From assembly GCA_022653215.1 (NCBI GenBank), contig JALCSJ010000015.1, positions 1 to 20,094 of the forward strand: DNA of 20,094 nt, read 5' to 3'. Positions within the stretch are counted from its first letter, which is position 1; each line of letters starts with the position of its first letter. Source of the stretch: Acidaminococcaceae bacterium. Its GTDB lineage: Bacteria > Bacillota > Negativicutes > Acidaminococcales > Acidaminococcaceae. Shown here one piece after another: positions 6,726 through 13,822 of this stretch. The position numbers and the translations under genes were made by a program. The notes under the pieces are model-generated. The model did no database searches, was not told the DNA's origin, and worked only from the letters and a program-made list of their open reading frames with translations.

Positions 6726-8831
6726 ATGAATAATTGCAAAAAAATATTCTTGGCTCTGGCAGCCGTGGGATTATGCTTTTCCCTTTTTCTTAACTGGCAG
6801 AGATGGCAGGTAGAAAAAGCCAATAACCAAATAGAGAATGTTATGGAATACAATGTTATAGAACGTTTGGCTAAATTGGAGGGAATTCCTGAAGAACAGG
6901 CCTTGAAGGAGTTCAAAGACAGAGGCGTTACTACTCTGGCTCTTTTTGATACTACTTTAGACAAATTGTCTAAGAGTGGAAAAATAACTATGGTTACAGG
7001 TCCGGAATTAGCTCAAGCCAGAACTCTAGGTAATTTGTCGCCTGTTTGGCAAAAAATTGCTTCAGAGCCTGAGTTTGTTAACAGTGCTTTATATATTTCT
7101 AAAGGCACAGGAGACAAGATTCTTAACGACGTAGAAGAAGATCTGACACTGCGTTTTGGCAAAAACAGAGTAAAAATCCTTAGTGAAAATCCTAAAATCA
7201 TCCGTTTTACCGGTGATTTGGATATGATTAAAGATTATTTTTCCCCGGGTGAGCAAAAAGGTGTCAGAGAGATGGATCTGGGAACTTCTTCTGACGAACT
7301 GGCTGCGGCGAAACGCAATGGTTTTATGGTAGCAATAAGACCTACAAATCACTGTGAAAAATACACTTCAGAATCCGCTTCGCCTAAGACTATGATAGAC
7401 AGTTTCTTTAATCGTTTGGACAAAAGCGGTGCTGATATTTCTCTTTTTATTGGCAGCGGCAAGGTTATGCTGGGTAATGATAAATATTTACCCTATGTTG
7501 CTGAACAATTAACTAAGAGAAAGATTACTCTTGGCATTACGGAAGCGGTTAATCAGCTGCAATTTGCTACTATGACCGGTGTTGTTAAGCTGGCAGAAGA
7601 TATGAATTATCAGGTTGCAAGAAATTACGTAATTGACGCTTTAGAGCAAAAACCGTTAAGCATGGGCGAAACTGCCCGCCGCTGGTCGATTTCTGACGAA
7701 GAAAGAAATGTTAGGATAAATTATATAAAGCCATTTTTAACAACCAGAAATGATTTGACTTTAATGCAAACCAACTTGGATTATGTGAAAATGGTTACAG
7801 ATAGTGTGAAGGCCAGAGGTTTTACTTTTGGCCGGGCAAGTATTTTTGAGACATATTTTCCCCAGAGAATTCTTTGGCTTCCTTTGGCTTTTTCAGCTAT
7901 TGCTGCAGGTTTGTTTTATCTGCAGCTGCTGGTGCCTTTTTCCAAGAAGAAATATTTAAGTGCTTTGATTATTTTAGGATTAGGGGCTGGTGTTTTACTG
8001 GTCTTTTCTACTAGATTGGGACTATATGCCCGTCAGACTATAGCATTGACATCTGCTGTTATTTATCCTGTTCTTGCCATGCACTTTGTTTTAAATTATT
8101 GGAATAAGAAAAAGGATGAGAAAAAGTCTTTAATGGGTTTAATGGGCTCTACAACAGGGCAACTTATTATAACCGTATTATTTTCCTTAATAGGAGCATC
8201 CTTAGTGGGAGCAGTGCTTTCAGATATACGTTTTTTCCAGGAAATGGATTTATACAGAGGTGTTAAAATCACCTTTGTGTTGCCGGTTATTTTAATGGCT
8301 ATTTTGTTCTGTGAAAAACTTTCCTTATGGGAAGGGGATAATCCTGAAGACAGTATTATCAAGAGAATTGGTCAGCTTTTATCAAGACCTTTCACTTTGA
8401 AAATCCTAATTGCTTTGGGAATTTTGGGCTTTGTAGCCTGGGTGTTTATAGGTCGCAGCGGTCATACCGCCGGGGTACCTGTTCCTGCTTTGGAAATGAA
8501 ATTACGAATTTTCCTGCAGGAAGCTATGTACGCCAGACCGAGAGAAAAAGAATTTATCATTGGTCATCCTTGTTTTTATTTAGCAGCTTTTGCTGCTTAT
8601 AAAAAGCTGCCGAATCTTTTGTATTTGATATTCGTTTTGGGGGCTACTATTGGACAAGCTTCTTTGGTGGAAACCTTTGCTCATTTGCGTACTCCCATTC
8701 TGATGTCCTATGTCAGGGCTGCAGGAGGGTTAGGTTTTGGTATTGTTTTGGGAATTGTGGCTTTACTGATTTTTGCTCTGCTCTATTCTTTATGGCAGAA
8801 GAATAAAGGAAAGCTGGCCCGTTATGAGTAA
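6726..8831 (+). CDS. DUF5693-type polytopic membrane protein, probable partner of CsaB
   Basis: A 701-residue membrane protein of unknown biochemical role that resembles the DUF5693 family found next to csaB in Firmicutes. An N-terminal membrane anchor (about residues 5-22) is followed by a roughly 360-residue extracytoplasmic domain with mixed alpha/beta character and no recognised catalytic motif, although an NHCEKY stretch and a GSGKVMLGNDKY stretch stand out. The C-terminal half has about eight hydrophobic segments between residue 385 and 695. It starts 11 bp after prfB with GAGG 8 nt upstream of the ATG, and its end overlaps csaB by 8 bp, indicating tight coupling. In Bacillus anthracis csaB is paired with csaA, a membrane protein proposed to export or process wall polymer; by analogy this protein may handle the polymer or its pyruvylated units. 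That role is inference; family membership is from memory of the layout. Confidence 0.8.
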   Translation: MNNCKKIFLALAAVGLCFSLFLNWQRWQVEKANNQIENVMEYNVIERLAKLEGIPEEQALKEFKDRGVTTLALFDTTLDKLSKSGKITMVTGPELAQARTLGNLSPVWQKIASEPEFVNSALYISKGTGDKILNDVEEDLTLRFGKNRVKILSENPKIIRFTGDLDMIKDYFSPGEQKGVREMDLGTSSDELAAAKRNGFMVAIRPTNHCEKYTSESASPKTMIDSFFNRLDKSGADISLFIGSGKVMLGNDKYLPYVAEQLTKRKITLGITEAVNQLQFATMTGVVKLAEDMNYQVARNYVIDALEQKPLSMGETARRWSISDEERNVRINYIKPFLTTRNDLTLMQTNLDYVKMVTDSVKARGFTFGRASIFETYFPQRILWLPLAFSAIAAGLFYLQLLVPFSKKKYLSALIILGLGAGVLLVFSTRLGLYARQTIALTSAVIYPVLAMHFVLNYWNKKKDEKKSLMGLMGSTTGQLIITVLFSLIGASLVGAVLSDIRFFQEMDLYRGVKITFVLPVILMAILFCEKLSLWEGDNPEDSIIKRIGQLLSRPFTLKILIALGILGFVAWVFIGRSGHTAGVPVPALEMKLRIFLQEAMYARPREKEFIIGHPCFYLAAFAAYKKLPNLLYLIFVLGATIGQASLVETFAHLRTPILMSYVRAAGGLGFGIVLGIVALLIFALLYSLWQKNKGKLARYE

Positions 8832-9906
8832 AATCCTGATTTCCGGCTATTATGGCTTTTCCAATGCAGGAGACGAAGCAATGCTTACAGCTATTGTGAC
8901 ATCTCTTCAGCAAGCTAAACCTGATCTGGATATTACTGTCTTATCGGGACATCCGGATGATACTGCTCTTAAGCATCATGTTAAAGCTATTCATAGGTTT
9001 GCTTTTTTAAAGATTATCATAGCCATGGCAAAAACAGATTTACTCCTTTCAGGAGGAGGCAGTTTGTTGCAGGATGTAACAAGTTCTCGCAGCTTATTTT
9101 ATTATTTGAGTATTTTGTTTCTGGCTAAGCTTTTTGGCAAAAAGATTATGCTTTTTGCTCAGGGAATTGGGCCTATCAGGTCGTCTTTTGCCAGAAAAAT
9201 AACGAAATATGTTTGTAAGCAGGCGAATCTTATTACCGTAAGGGATGATGGTTCCCTGGAAGAATTAAAATCCATGGGTTTTCAGGATAAAGAAGTTCTC
9301 GTAACTTCTGATGCTGTTTTTTCTTTAAAACCTGCAGACAAAGAATTGGGAAGAAAAATTTTATCCGGATATAATTTAGGTGCTAAACCCATAATTGGAT
9401 TTGCCTTAAGACAGTGGCAGGGACAGGCAAGGTTTGTAGAAGAATTCGCCAAAGCGGCAGAGCAGCTTAGAGACAAATACAAGGCTCAGATTGTTTTTCT
9501 GCCCTTACAATTTCCTGCTGATAAGGATTTATCTGCTCAAGTCATTGCTAAAATGCAAGACAGTAAAGATACTATTATTCTGGATAACCGGTTTTCTACA
9601 GAAGAATATATGGCTATTATCAGCAATGTTTCTCTGCTGATTGGAATGCGGCTTCATGCACTGGTTTTCGGGGCTTTGGCCAATGTTCCTTTTATAGCTA
9701 TTTCCTATGACCCTAAAGTTGATAGATTTGTGGCAGGAATGGCAGGCAGCGTACTTGATACCATTGATAAAGTTACGGCGGAAGAAATGCTGGTGGCTGC
9801 AGAAGAGCTGCGCTTACATCCACCGGTCCAAGGTGCGGCGCAAATTCTGAAATTGCGGGAAGAGGCTCGTCGCAATATTGCTAGAGCTATAGAATTATTA
9901 TCTTAA
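8824..9906 (+). CDS. csaB: Polysaccharide pyruvyl transferase CsaB
   Basis: Transfers pyruvyl from phosphoenolpyruvate to a wall polysaccharide; the ketal-pyruvate groups are ligands for SLH-domain surface proteins. The protein of about 360 residues opens with MSKILISGYYGFSNAGDEA, the family signature, followed by LLLSGGGSLLQDVTS near residue 77 and FAQGIGPIRS near 120. The C-terminal half contains LIGMRLHALVFGA, the conserved GMRLH motif of pyruvyl transferases, then FIAISYDPKV. Start choice: ATG 8824 aligns with the family; the in-frame upstream TTG at 8773 would add 17 unrelated residues and is rejected. The start lies inside the end of the DUF5693 gene (8-bp overlap). In Negativicutes SLH domains tether outer-membrane proteins to the wall, so the gene could serve outer-membrane attachment if the class guess is right. 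Confidence 0.93.
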   Translation: MSKILISGYYGFSNAGDEAMLTAIVTSLQQAKPDLDITVLSGHPDDTALKHHVKAIHRFAFLKIIIAMAKTDLLLSGGGSLLQDVTSSRSLFYYLSILFLAKLFGKKIMLFAQGIGPIRSSFARKITKYVCKQANLITVRDDGSLEELKSMGFQDKEVLVTSDAVFSLKPADKELGRKILSGYNLGAKPIIGFALRQWQGQARFVEEFAKAAEQLRDKYKAQIVFLPLQFPADKDLSAQVIAKMQDSKDTIILDNRFSTEEYMAIISNVSLLIGMRLHALVFGALANVPFIAISYDPKVDRFVAGMAGSVLDTIDKVTAEEMLVAAEELRLHPPVQGAAQILKLREEARRNIARAIELLS

Positions 9907-9926
9907 GATAAGAGGAGGGGATGGCC

Positions 9927-10619
9927 TTGCTAACCATGACAGGTATCAGTAAGACATATCAAAGCGGTGCTACTGCACTGCGCAATATAGATATACACAT
10001 CAAGCCGGGAGAATTTGTTTTTGTTGTAGGACCCAGCGGGGCCGGAAAATCTACTTTCATAAAATTGCTTTTTAGAGAAATAGAACCTACCACAGGTAAA
10101 ATATTTGTAGATGGGGTTGACGTTATGAGCCTCAAGCCTAATGAAATCCCGTACCTTAGAAGACAACTTGGTATTATTTTTCAGGACTACAGGTTGCTTA
10201 ATGACAGAACTGTTTATGAAAATGTAGCTTTTGCCATGGAGGTTATCGAAGCTCCCACGGAAAAAATCAAAAAACGTGTTCCTGAGGTACTGGAACTGGT
10301 AGGATTACGCAGCCGGGCAGACAATTACCCAGGTGAATTATCCGGGGGAGAACAGCAAAGAGTTGCCATTGCCAGAGCAATTGTCAATGACCCCTTGCTA
10401 GTGATTGCAGACGAGCCAACAGGTAATCTGGATCCGGAAACAAGCATGGAAATCATGAAGATATTCTCCCATATTAATGAGAATGGAACAACAATTATTA
10501 TGGCTACTCATGATAAGACCATGGTGGATTTTATGCAGAAGCGGGTTATTGCCATAGAAGATGGCTATATTGTCCGTGATGACCTTAAAGGAGTTTATGG
10601 ATATGAGCCTGAACACTAA
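9927..10619 (+). CDS. ftsE: Cell division ATP-binding protein FtsE
   Basis: ATPase of the FtsEX complex, which transmits a cytoplasmic ATP cycle through FtsX to a peptidoglycan hydrolase outside the membrane. Motifs: Walker A GPSGAGKST, Q-loop IFQDYRLLNDRTVYENVAFA (diagnostic of FtsE), signature LSGGEQQR, Walker B LLVIADEPTGNLDPE, and the switch His in MATHDK. About 230 residues, as usual. Start choice: the ribosome-binding site AGGAGG (9913-9918) lies only 2 nt from ATG 9921 but 8 nt from TTG 9927, so TTG 9927 (product beginning MLTMTGISKTY) is preferred; ATG 9921 would add two residues. The 3' end overlaps ftsX by 17 bp. Confidence 0.96.
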   Translation: MLTMTGISKTYQSGATALRNIDIHIKPGEFVFVVGPSGAGKSTFIKLLFREIEPTTGKIFVDGVDVMSLKPNEIPYLRRQLGIIFQDYRLLNDRTVYENVAFAMEVIEAPTEKIKKRVPEVLELVGLRSRADNYPGELSGGEQQRVAIARAIVNDPLLVIADEPTGNLDPETSMEIMKIFSHINENGTTIIMATHDKTMVDFMQKRVIAIEDGYIVRDDLKGVYGYEPEH

Positions 10620-11490
10620 AAAATATTTTATCAAAGAAACCTATCATTCCATAAAGCGTAATCAGCTTATGAGTTTTGCTTCAATTTCCACAGTGGCATT
10701 GTCACTTTTGGTCTTAGGTTTATTTCTCATGATGGTTATTAATGCCAATAATTTGGCAGGTTACTTGGAAAGCCAAGTTCAGATTACTGTTTATATGGAA
10801 GATTCTGCCAAAGGTAATACCTTAACCAGTGCAGAAAAAGCTTTAAAAGAAATGCCCGGTGTAGTGAAAGTTTCCTCTGTTACCAAAAGCCAGGCTTTGG
10901 AAAATTTCAAAAAACGTTTGGGCGACCAAAAAGATTTATTGGAAGCTTTAGGAACAGAAAATCCTTTTCCTTATTCTTTTGATGTACAGGTAGATAATCC
11001 CCAAAGAATAGCCCAAATAGTTCCCGGTATTGAAAAAATCCCGGGTGTGGAAACAGCAAAATTCGGCCGGGAAGTAGTAGAGCATATGTTCCAGCTTACC
11101 AGAATTTTGCGTATTGGCGGTTTGGTGTTGGTTATTTTCTTAGCAGTTGCCACTTTGTTTATTATTTCTAATACAATTAGAATAACCGTTTTTGCCAGAC
11201 GCAGAGAAGTAAGCATTATGAAATATGTAGGAGCTACCAACTGGTTTATCAGATGGCCATTTCTTTTGGAAGGTATGTTCATGGGCTTTACGGGAGCGGT
11301 GATTGCTTCTGTGTTTCTGGTGCAAATTTATTTAACACTGCAGAACAAGATTTATACAACCTTGGCATTTTTCCCCTTGTTGGGAAGCTGGCCTTTCCTG
11401 GGTTATTTAACTTTGTTCCTGATTATTTCCGGTACTTTAATCGGTGCGGCAGGCAGCAGTATTTCTCTGCGTAAATTCTTAGATGTTTAG
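10603..11490 (+). CDS. ftsX: Cell division protein FtsX (permease-like)
   Basis: Membrane partner of FtsE; it lacks transport activity and relays conformational change to an extracytoplasmic murein hydrolase. About 295 residues: a cytoplasmic N terminus, a membrane segment near residues 25-48, an extracytoplasmic domain to about 165 (with QVQITVYMEDSAKGN, typical of Gram-positive FtsX), then three membrane segments near 170-195, 220-250 and 265-285, with the cytoplasmic loop FARRREVSIMKYVGATNWFI characteristic of the family. Start choice: AAAGGAG (10587-10593) is 9 nt from ATG 10603 and only 3 nt from ATG 10597. A longer upstream reading from 10561 runs through the ftsE gene and is not supported. 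Its last bases overlap the ribosome-binding site of the M23 gene. Confidence 0.96.
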   Translation: MSLNTKKYFIKETYHSIKRNQLMSFASISTVALSLLVLGLFLMMVINANNLAGYLESQVQITVYMEDSAKGNTLTSAEKALKEMPGVVKVSSVTKSQALENFKKRLGDQKDLLEALGTENPFPYSFDVQVDNPQRIAQIVPGIEKIPGVETAKFGREVVEHMFQLTRILRIGGLVLVIFLAVATLFIISNTIRITVFARRREVSIMKYVGATNWFIRWPFLLEGMFMGFTGAVIASVFLVQIYLTLQNKIYTTLAFFPLLGSWPFLGYLTLFLIISGTLIGAAGSSISLRKFLDV

Positions 11491-11503
11491 GAGGTGGGTG
11501 GTA

Positions 11504-12631
11504 ATGCGTAAATTCTTAGCTGTTTTTGCAGTTCTGGCAATGCTTTTCAACATTACCATGACCACATATGCAGCAACTTTGGAAGACAAGAAAGCTGAGC
11601 TGGAAAGCCTTCAGCAACAGCTGGAAGATAAAGATGCAGAAAGAGAAGCCAAGAAAAAAGATGTAAAAAGTGCCATTGACCAATTAATGGCTGTTCAGGA
11701 TGAACTGGCTAAGGCACAGAAAGAACTGGATGTTGTAGAAGAACAACAGAAAGTCCTTAATGGCAAAATCAAAAAAAACGAAGCAGATATAAAGAAAAAA
11801 GCTGCTGAATTAGAAGCTACCAAAAAACTTTATTGCAAGCGGTTGAGAAATATATATGAAAACGGCCAGATTAATTATTTGGACGTATTATTAGGGGCAA
11901 AAGATTTTTCCGATTTTTCCTCCAGAATGTTTTTGCTGCAAAGAATTATCCAAAAAGACAGCGAAATGCTGGGGCTTCTGAAAACTCAAAAGGCAACTTT
12001 GGAAAGTGAAAAACAATCTTTAGCTGATAACAAAAAGCAATTAGAAGTTGTCCATAAAGATGTAGCAGCCAAGAAAAAGGTTGTAGAAGAAAAGACTGCG
12101 CAAAGAAGAGCCATTTATGATAAAGCTTTGGCTGAGCAAAAGAGAATTGATGCTGAGTATGATAAGCTTTTGGAAGATAGCAATAATGTAACTAATATGA
12201 TTAAGAACTGGGAAGTCGGTGGATCTGTTGGTTCTGCTCATGGCAGCGGCAGGTTTATTTGGCCGGTAAGCGGTCCTATTACTTCACCTTTTGGCTGGCG
12301 AACTCATCCTATTTTTGGCACTTCTAGGTTCCATTCAGGATTGGATATAGGTATTGATTATGGTACTCCCGTTTGTGCTGCTGATTCCGGTACAGTTATT
12401 TATGCCGACTGGATGGGCGGTTATGGCAATGCTGTAATGATTGACCATGGGGGAGGACTGGTTACGCTCTATGGGCATAATTCCAGCGTTTCAGTTGGCG
12501 TAGGACAAACTGTGGCTCAAGGTCAGCAGATTGCTTTGGCCGGCAGTACAGGTTATTCTACAGGACCTCACTGTCATTTTGAAGTCCGTGTTCATGGTGA
12601 AGTTACCGATCCTATGGCATATTTGCCATAA
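11504..12631 (+). CDS. Secreted coiled-coil M23 (LytM) peptidoglycan endopeptidase, EnvC-like
   Basis: Likely the murein hydrolase, or hydrolase activator, controlled by the FtsEX encoded just upstream. The 375-residue product starts with a signal peptide (MRKFLAVFAVLAMLFNITM, cleavage probably after TYA near residue 23). A long Lys/Glu-rich coiled coil runs from about 26 to 235, the shape of EnvC, PcsB and CwlO proteins that dock onto FtsX, followed by a C-terminal LytM domain at about 250-375. The zinc-site residues are intact: His277 and Asp281 in HSGLD, His325 in LYGH, and His356/His358 in HCH, so unlike the degenerate E. coli EnvC this protein should be able to cut wall peptides itself. 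Start choice: AGGAGGT (11489-11495) is 8 nt from ATG 11504; the upstream ATG at 11483 would precede the signal peptide and the binding site. Confidence 0.94.
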   Translation: MRKFLAVFAVLAMLFNITMTTYAATLEDKKAELESLQQQLEDKDAEREAKKKDVKSAIDQLMAVQDELAKAQKELDVVEEQQKVLNGKIKKNEADIKKKAAELEATKKLYCKRLRNIYENGQINYLDVLLGAKDFSDFSSRMFLLQRIIQKDSEMLGLLKTQKATLESEKQSLADNKKQLEVVHKDVAAKKKVVEEKTAQRRAIYDKALAEQKRIDAEYDKLLEDSNNVTNMIKNWEVGGSVGSAHGSGRFIWPVSGPITSPFGWRTHPIFGTSRFHSGLDIGIDYGTPVCAADSGTVIYADWMGGYGNAVMIDHGGGLVTLYGHNSSVSVGVGQTVAQGQQIALAGSTGYSTGPHCHFEVRVHGEVTDPMAYLP

Positions 12632-12643
12632 AGGAGTAAATAT

Positions 12644-13801
12644 ATGTTTAAGAAACGATTCAGTATTGTTGGTCTAATAGTAGCAATAGTTCTTACCGGT
12701 GGTGTTTTAATTGGTACAGCTGCATATTTTGGCAAGGCCTATCTGGGAGATTGGTCGGCTTTGGCCCAAATTGCCAGGACTCGTAGTATCATAGCAAGCA
12801 AATATGTTGGTGACGTTGATGCAAACAAGCTTGATATAGGTTCTGTAAAAGGCATGGTCCGGGAATTAAATGATCCCTATTCCTATTATTTAGACGCAAA
12901 TGCTTTAGCAGAATTATCCAAGGAATTTGAAGGTCATTTTGGTGGAATCGGTATTGTTATGGGTAAGCTGGAAAAACAGTTTGTAGTTGTTTCTACTGTG
13001 GAAGATACCCCTGCCGATCATGCCGGTATTAAAAGCGGCGATGTTATTTTAGCTGTTGATAATAATGACACGATGGGAGAAGATCTGGAAACTGTTGTTA
13101 AACAAGTCCGAGGTCAAGATGGCACTACTGTAGAGTTAAAAATACAGTCAGGTAAGGATGCACCGCGAGTAGTGCGTGTGGTAAGGTCCGATATCAAACT
13201 TCCGTCTGTACGCGGGAAAATGCTGGATTCTAATATAGGTTATATACGTATTAGGAACTTTAATCAGGCTACAGGCAAAGATTTTGGCAAAACTTACGGC
13301 GAATTGGTAAACAAGGGCATGAAAGGATTAGTACTGGATTTGCGCAGTAATCCGGGAGGACTTTTATCCAGTTGTGTAGAAGTTGCTCAGTACATGATTC
13401 CTAAGGGACCTATTGTTTCTATTACAGAAAAGAACGGACGTACTACTACAGAACGCTCCCGCTTAAAAGGTAAACCATTGCCTATGGCAATTTTGGTAGA
13501 TAAAGGAACTGCCAGTGCGGCAGAGATAATTTCCGGCGCAGCACAGGATACAAAGGCAGGAAAGCTTTTTGGCACAACAACTTATGGCAAAGGCTGTGTT
13601 CAGAATATTTATAAACTTACTGATGATACTGCCATTAAACTTACTATGGCAAAGTATTATACCCCCAGTGGCCGCAGTATTGATAAAGTCGGAATAAAAC
13701 CGGATGTGGAAATAGCTCCGGAAGATAAAACTGGCAGCAATCAATTGTCAGCGGCAGAAAATTATGTAAGGGAAGAATTAGCAAGTAGAAAACAACTTTG
13801 A
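12644..13801 (+). CDS. C-terminal processing serine protease (S41, CtpA/CtpB-like)
   Basis: Membrane-anchored extracytoplasmic protease that trims C-terminal tails of envelope proteins. 385 residues: an uncleaved signal anchor at about 8-30, an N-terminal helical region, a PDZ domain at about 95-180 (GGIGIVMGKLEKQFVVVSTV then AGIKSGDVILAVD), and the S41 catalytic domain with YIRIRNF and VLDLRSNPGGLL. The catalytic pair is Ser291 (in GTASAAE) and Lys316 (in YGKGCVQ), 25 residues apart as in E. coli Prc, with the conserved Gln four residues after the Lys. ATG 12644 has AAGGAG upstream at normal spacing and lies 12 bp after the M23 gene. The ftsE-ftsX-ctp order matches Bacillus (ftsEX-ctpB). Possible clients are the upstream hydrolase or other wall enzymes; no substrate is evident from sequence. 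Confidence 0.95.
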   Translation: MFKKRFSIVGLIVAIVLTGGVLIGTAAYFGKAYLGDWSALAQIARTRSIIASKYVGDVDANKLDIGSVKGMVRELNDPYSYYLDANALAELSKEFEGHFGGIGIVMGKLEKQFVVVSTVEDTPADHAGIKSGDVILAVDNNDTMGEDLETVVKQVRGQDGTTVELKIQSGKDAPRVVRVVRSDIKLPSVRGKMLDSNIGYIRIRNFNQATGKDFGKTYGELVNKGMKGLVLDLRSNPGGLLSSCVEVAQYMIPKGPIVSITEKNGRTTTERSRLKGKPLPMAILVDKGTASAAEIISGAAQDTKAGKLFGTTTYGKGCVQNIYKLTDDTAIKLTMAKYYTPSGRSIDKVGIKPDVEIAPEDKTGSNQLSAAENYVREELASRKQL

Positions 13802-13822
13802 TGGCGGTTGGGAGATGTACTA

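Noticed and set aside
8096..8362. 88-aa minus-strand open frame within the DUF5693 gene
   Set aside because: Low-complexity shadow of a membrane protein gene on the other strand, with no start signal.
8773..8823. Longer N terminus for CsaB from TTG 8773
   Set aside because: The added residues lie inside the DUF5693 gene and match no CsaB; the family start pattern begins at ATG 8824.
10561..10602. Longer N terminus for FtsX
   Set aside because: The extension is inside ftsE, and a well-spaced ribosome-binding site supports ATG 10603.
11253..11474. 73-aa plus-strand frame overlapping ftsX
   Set aside because: Alternate frame of the ftsX membrane segments, with no ribosome-binding site and no family resemblance.
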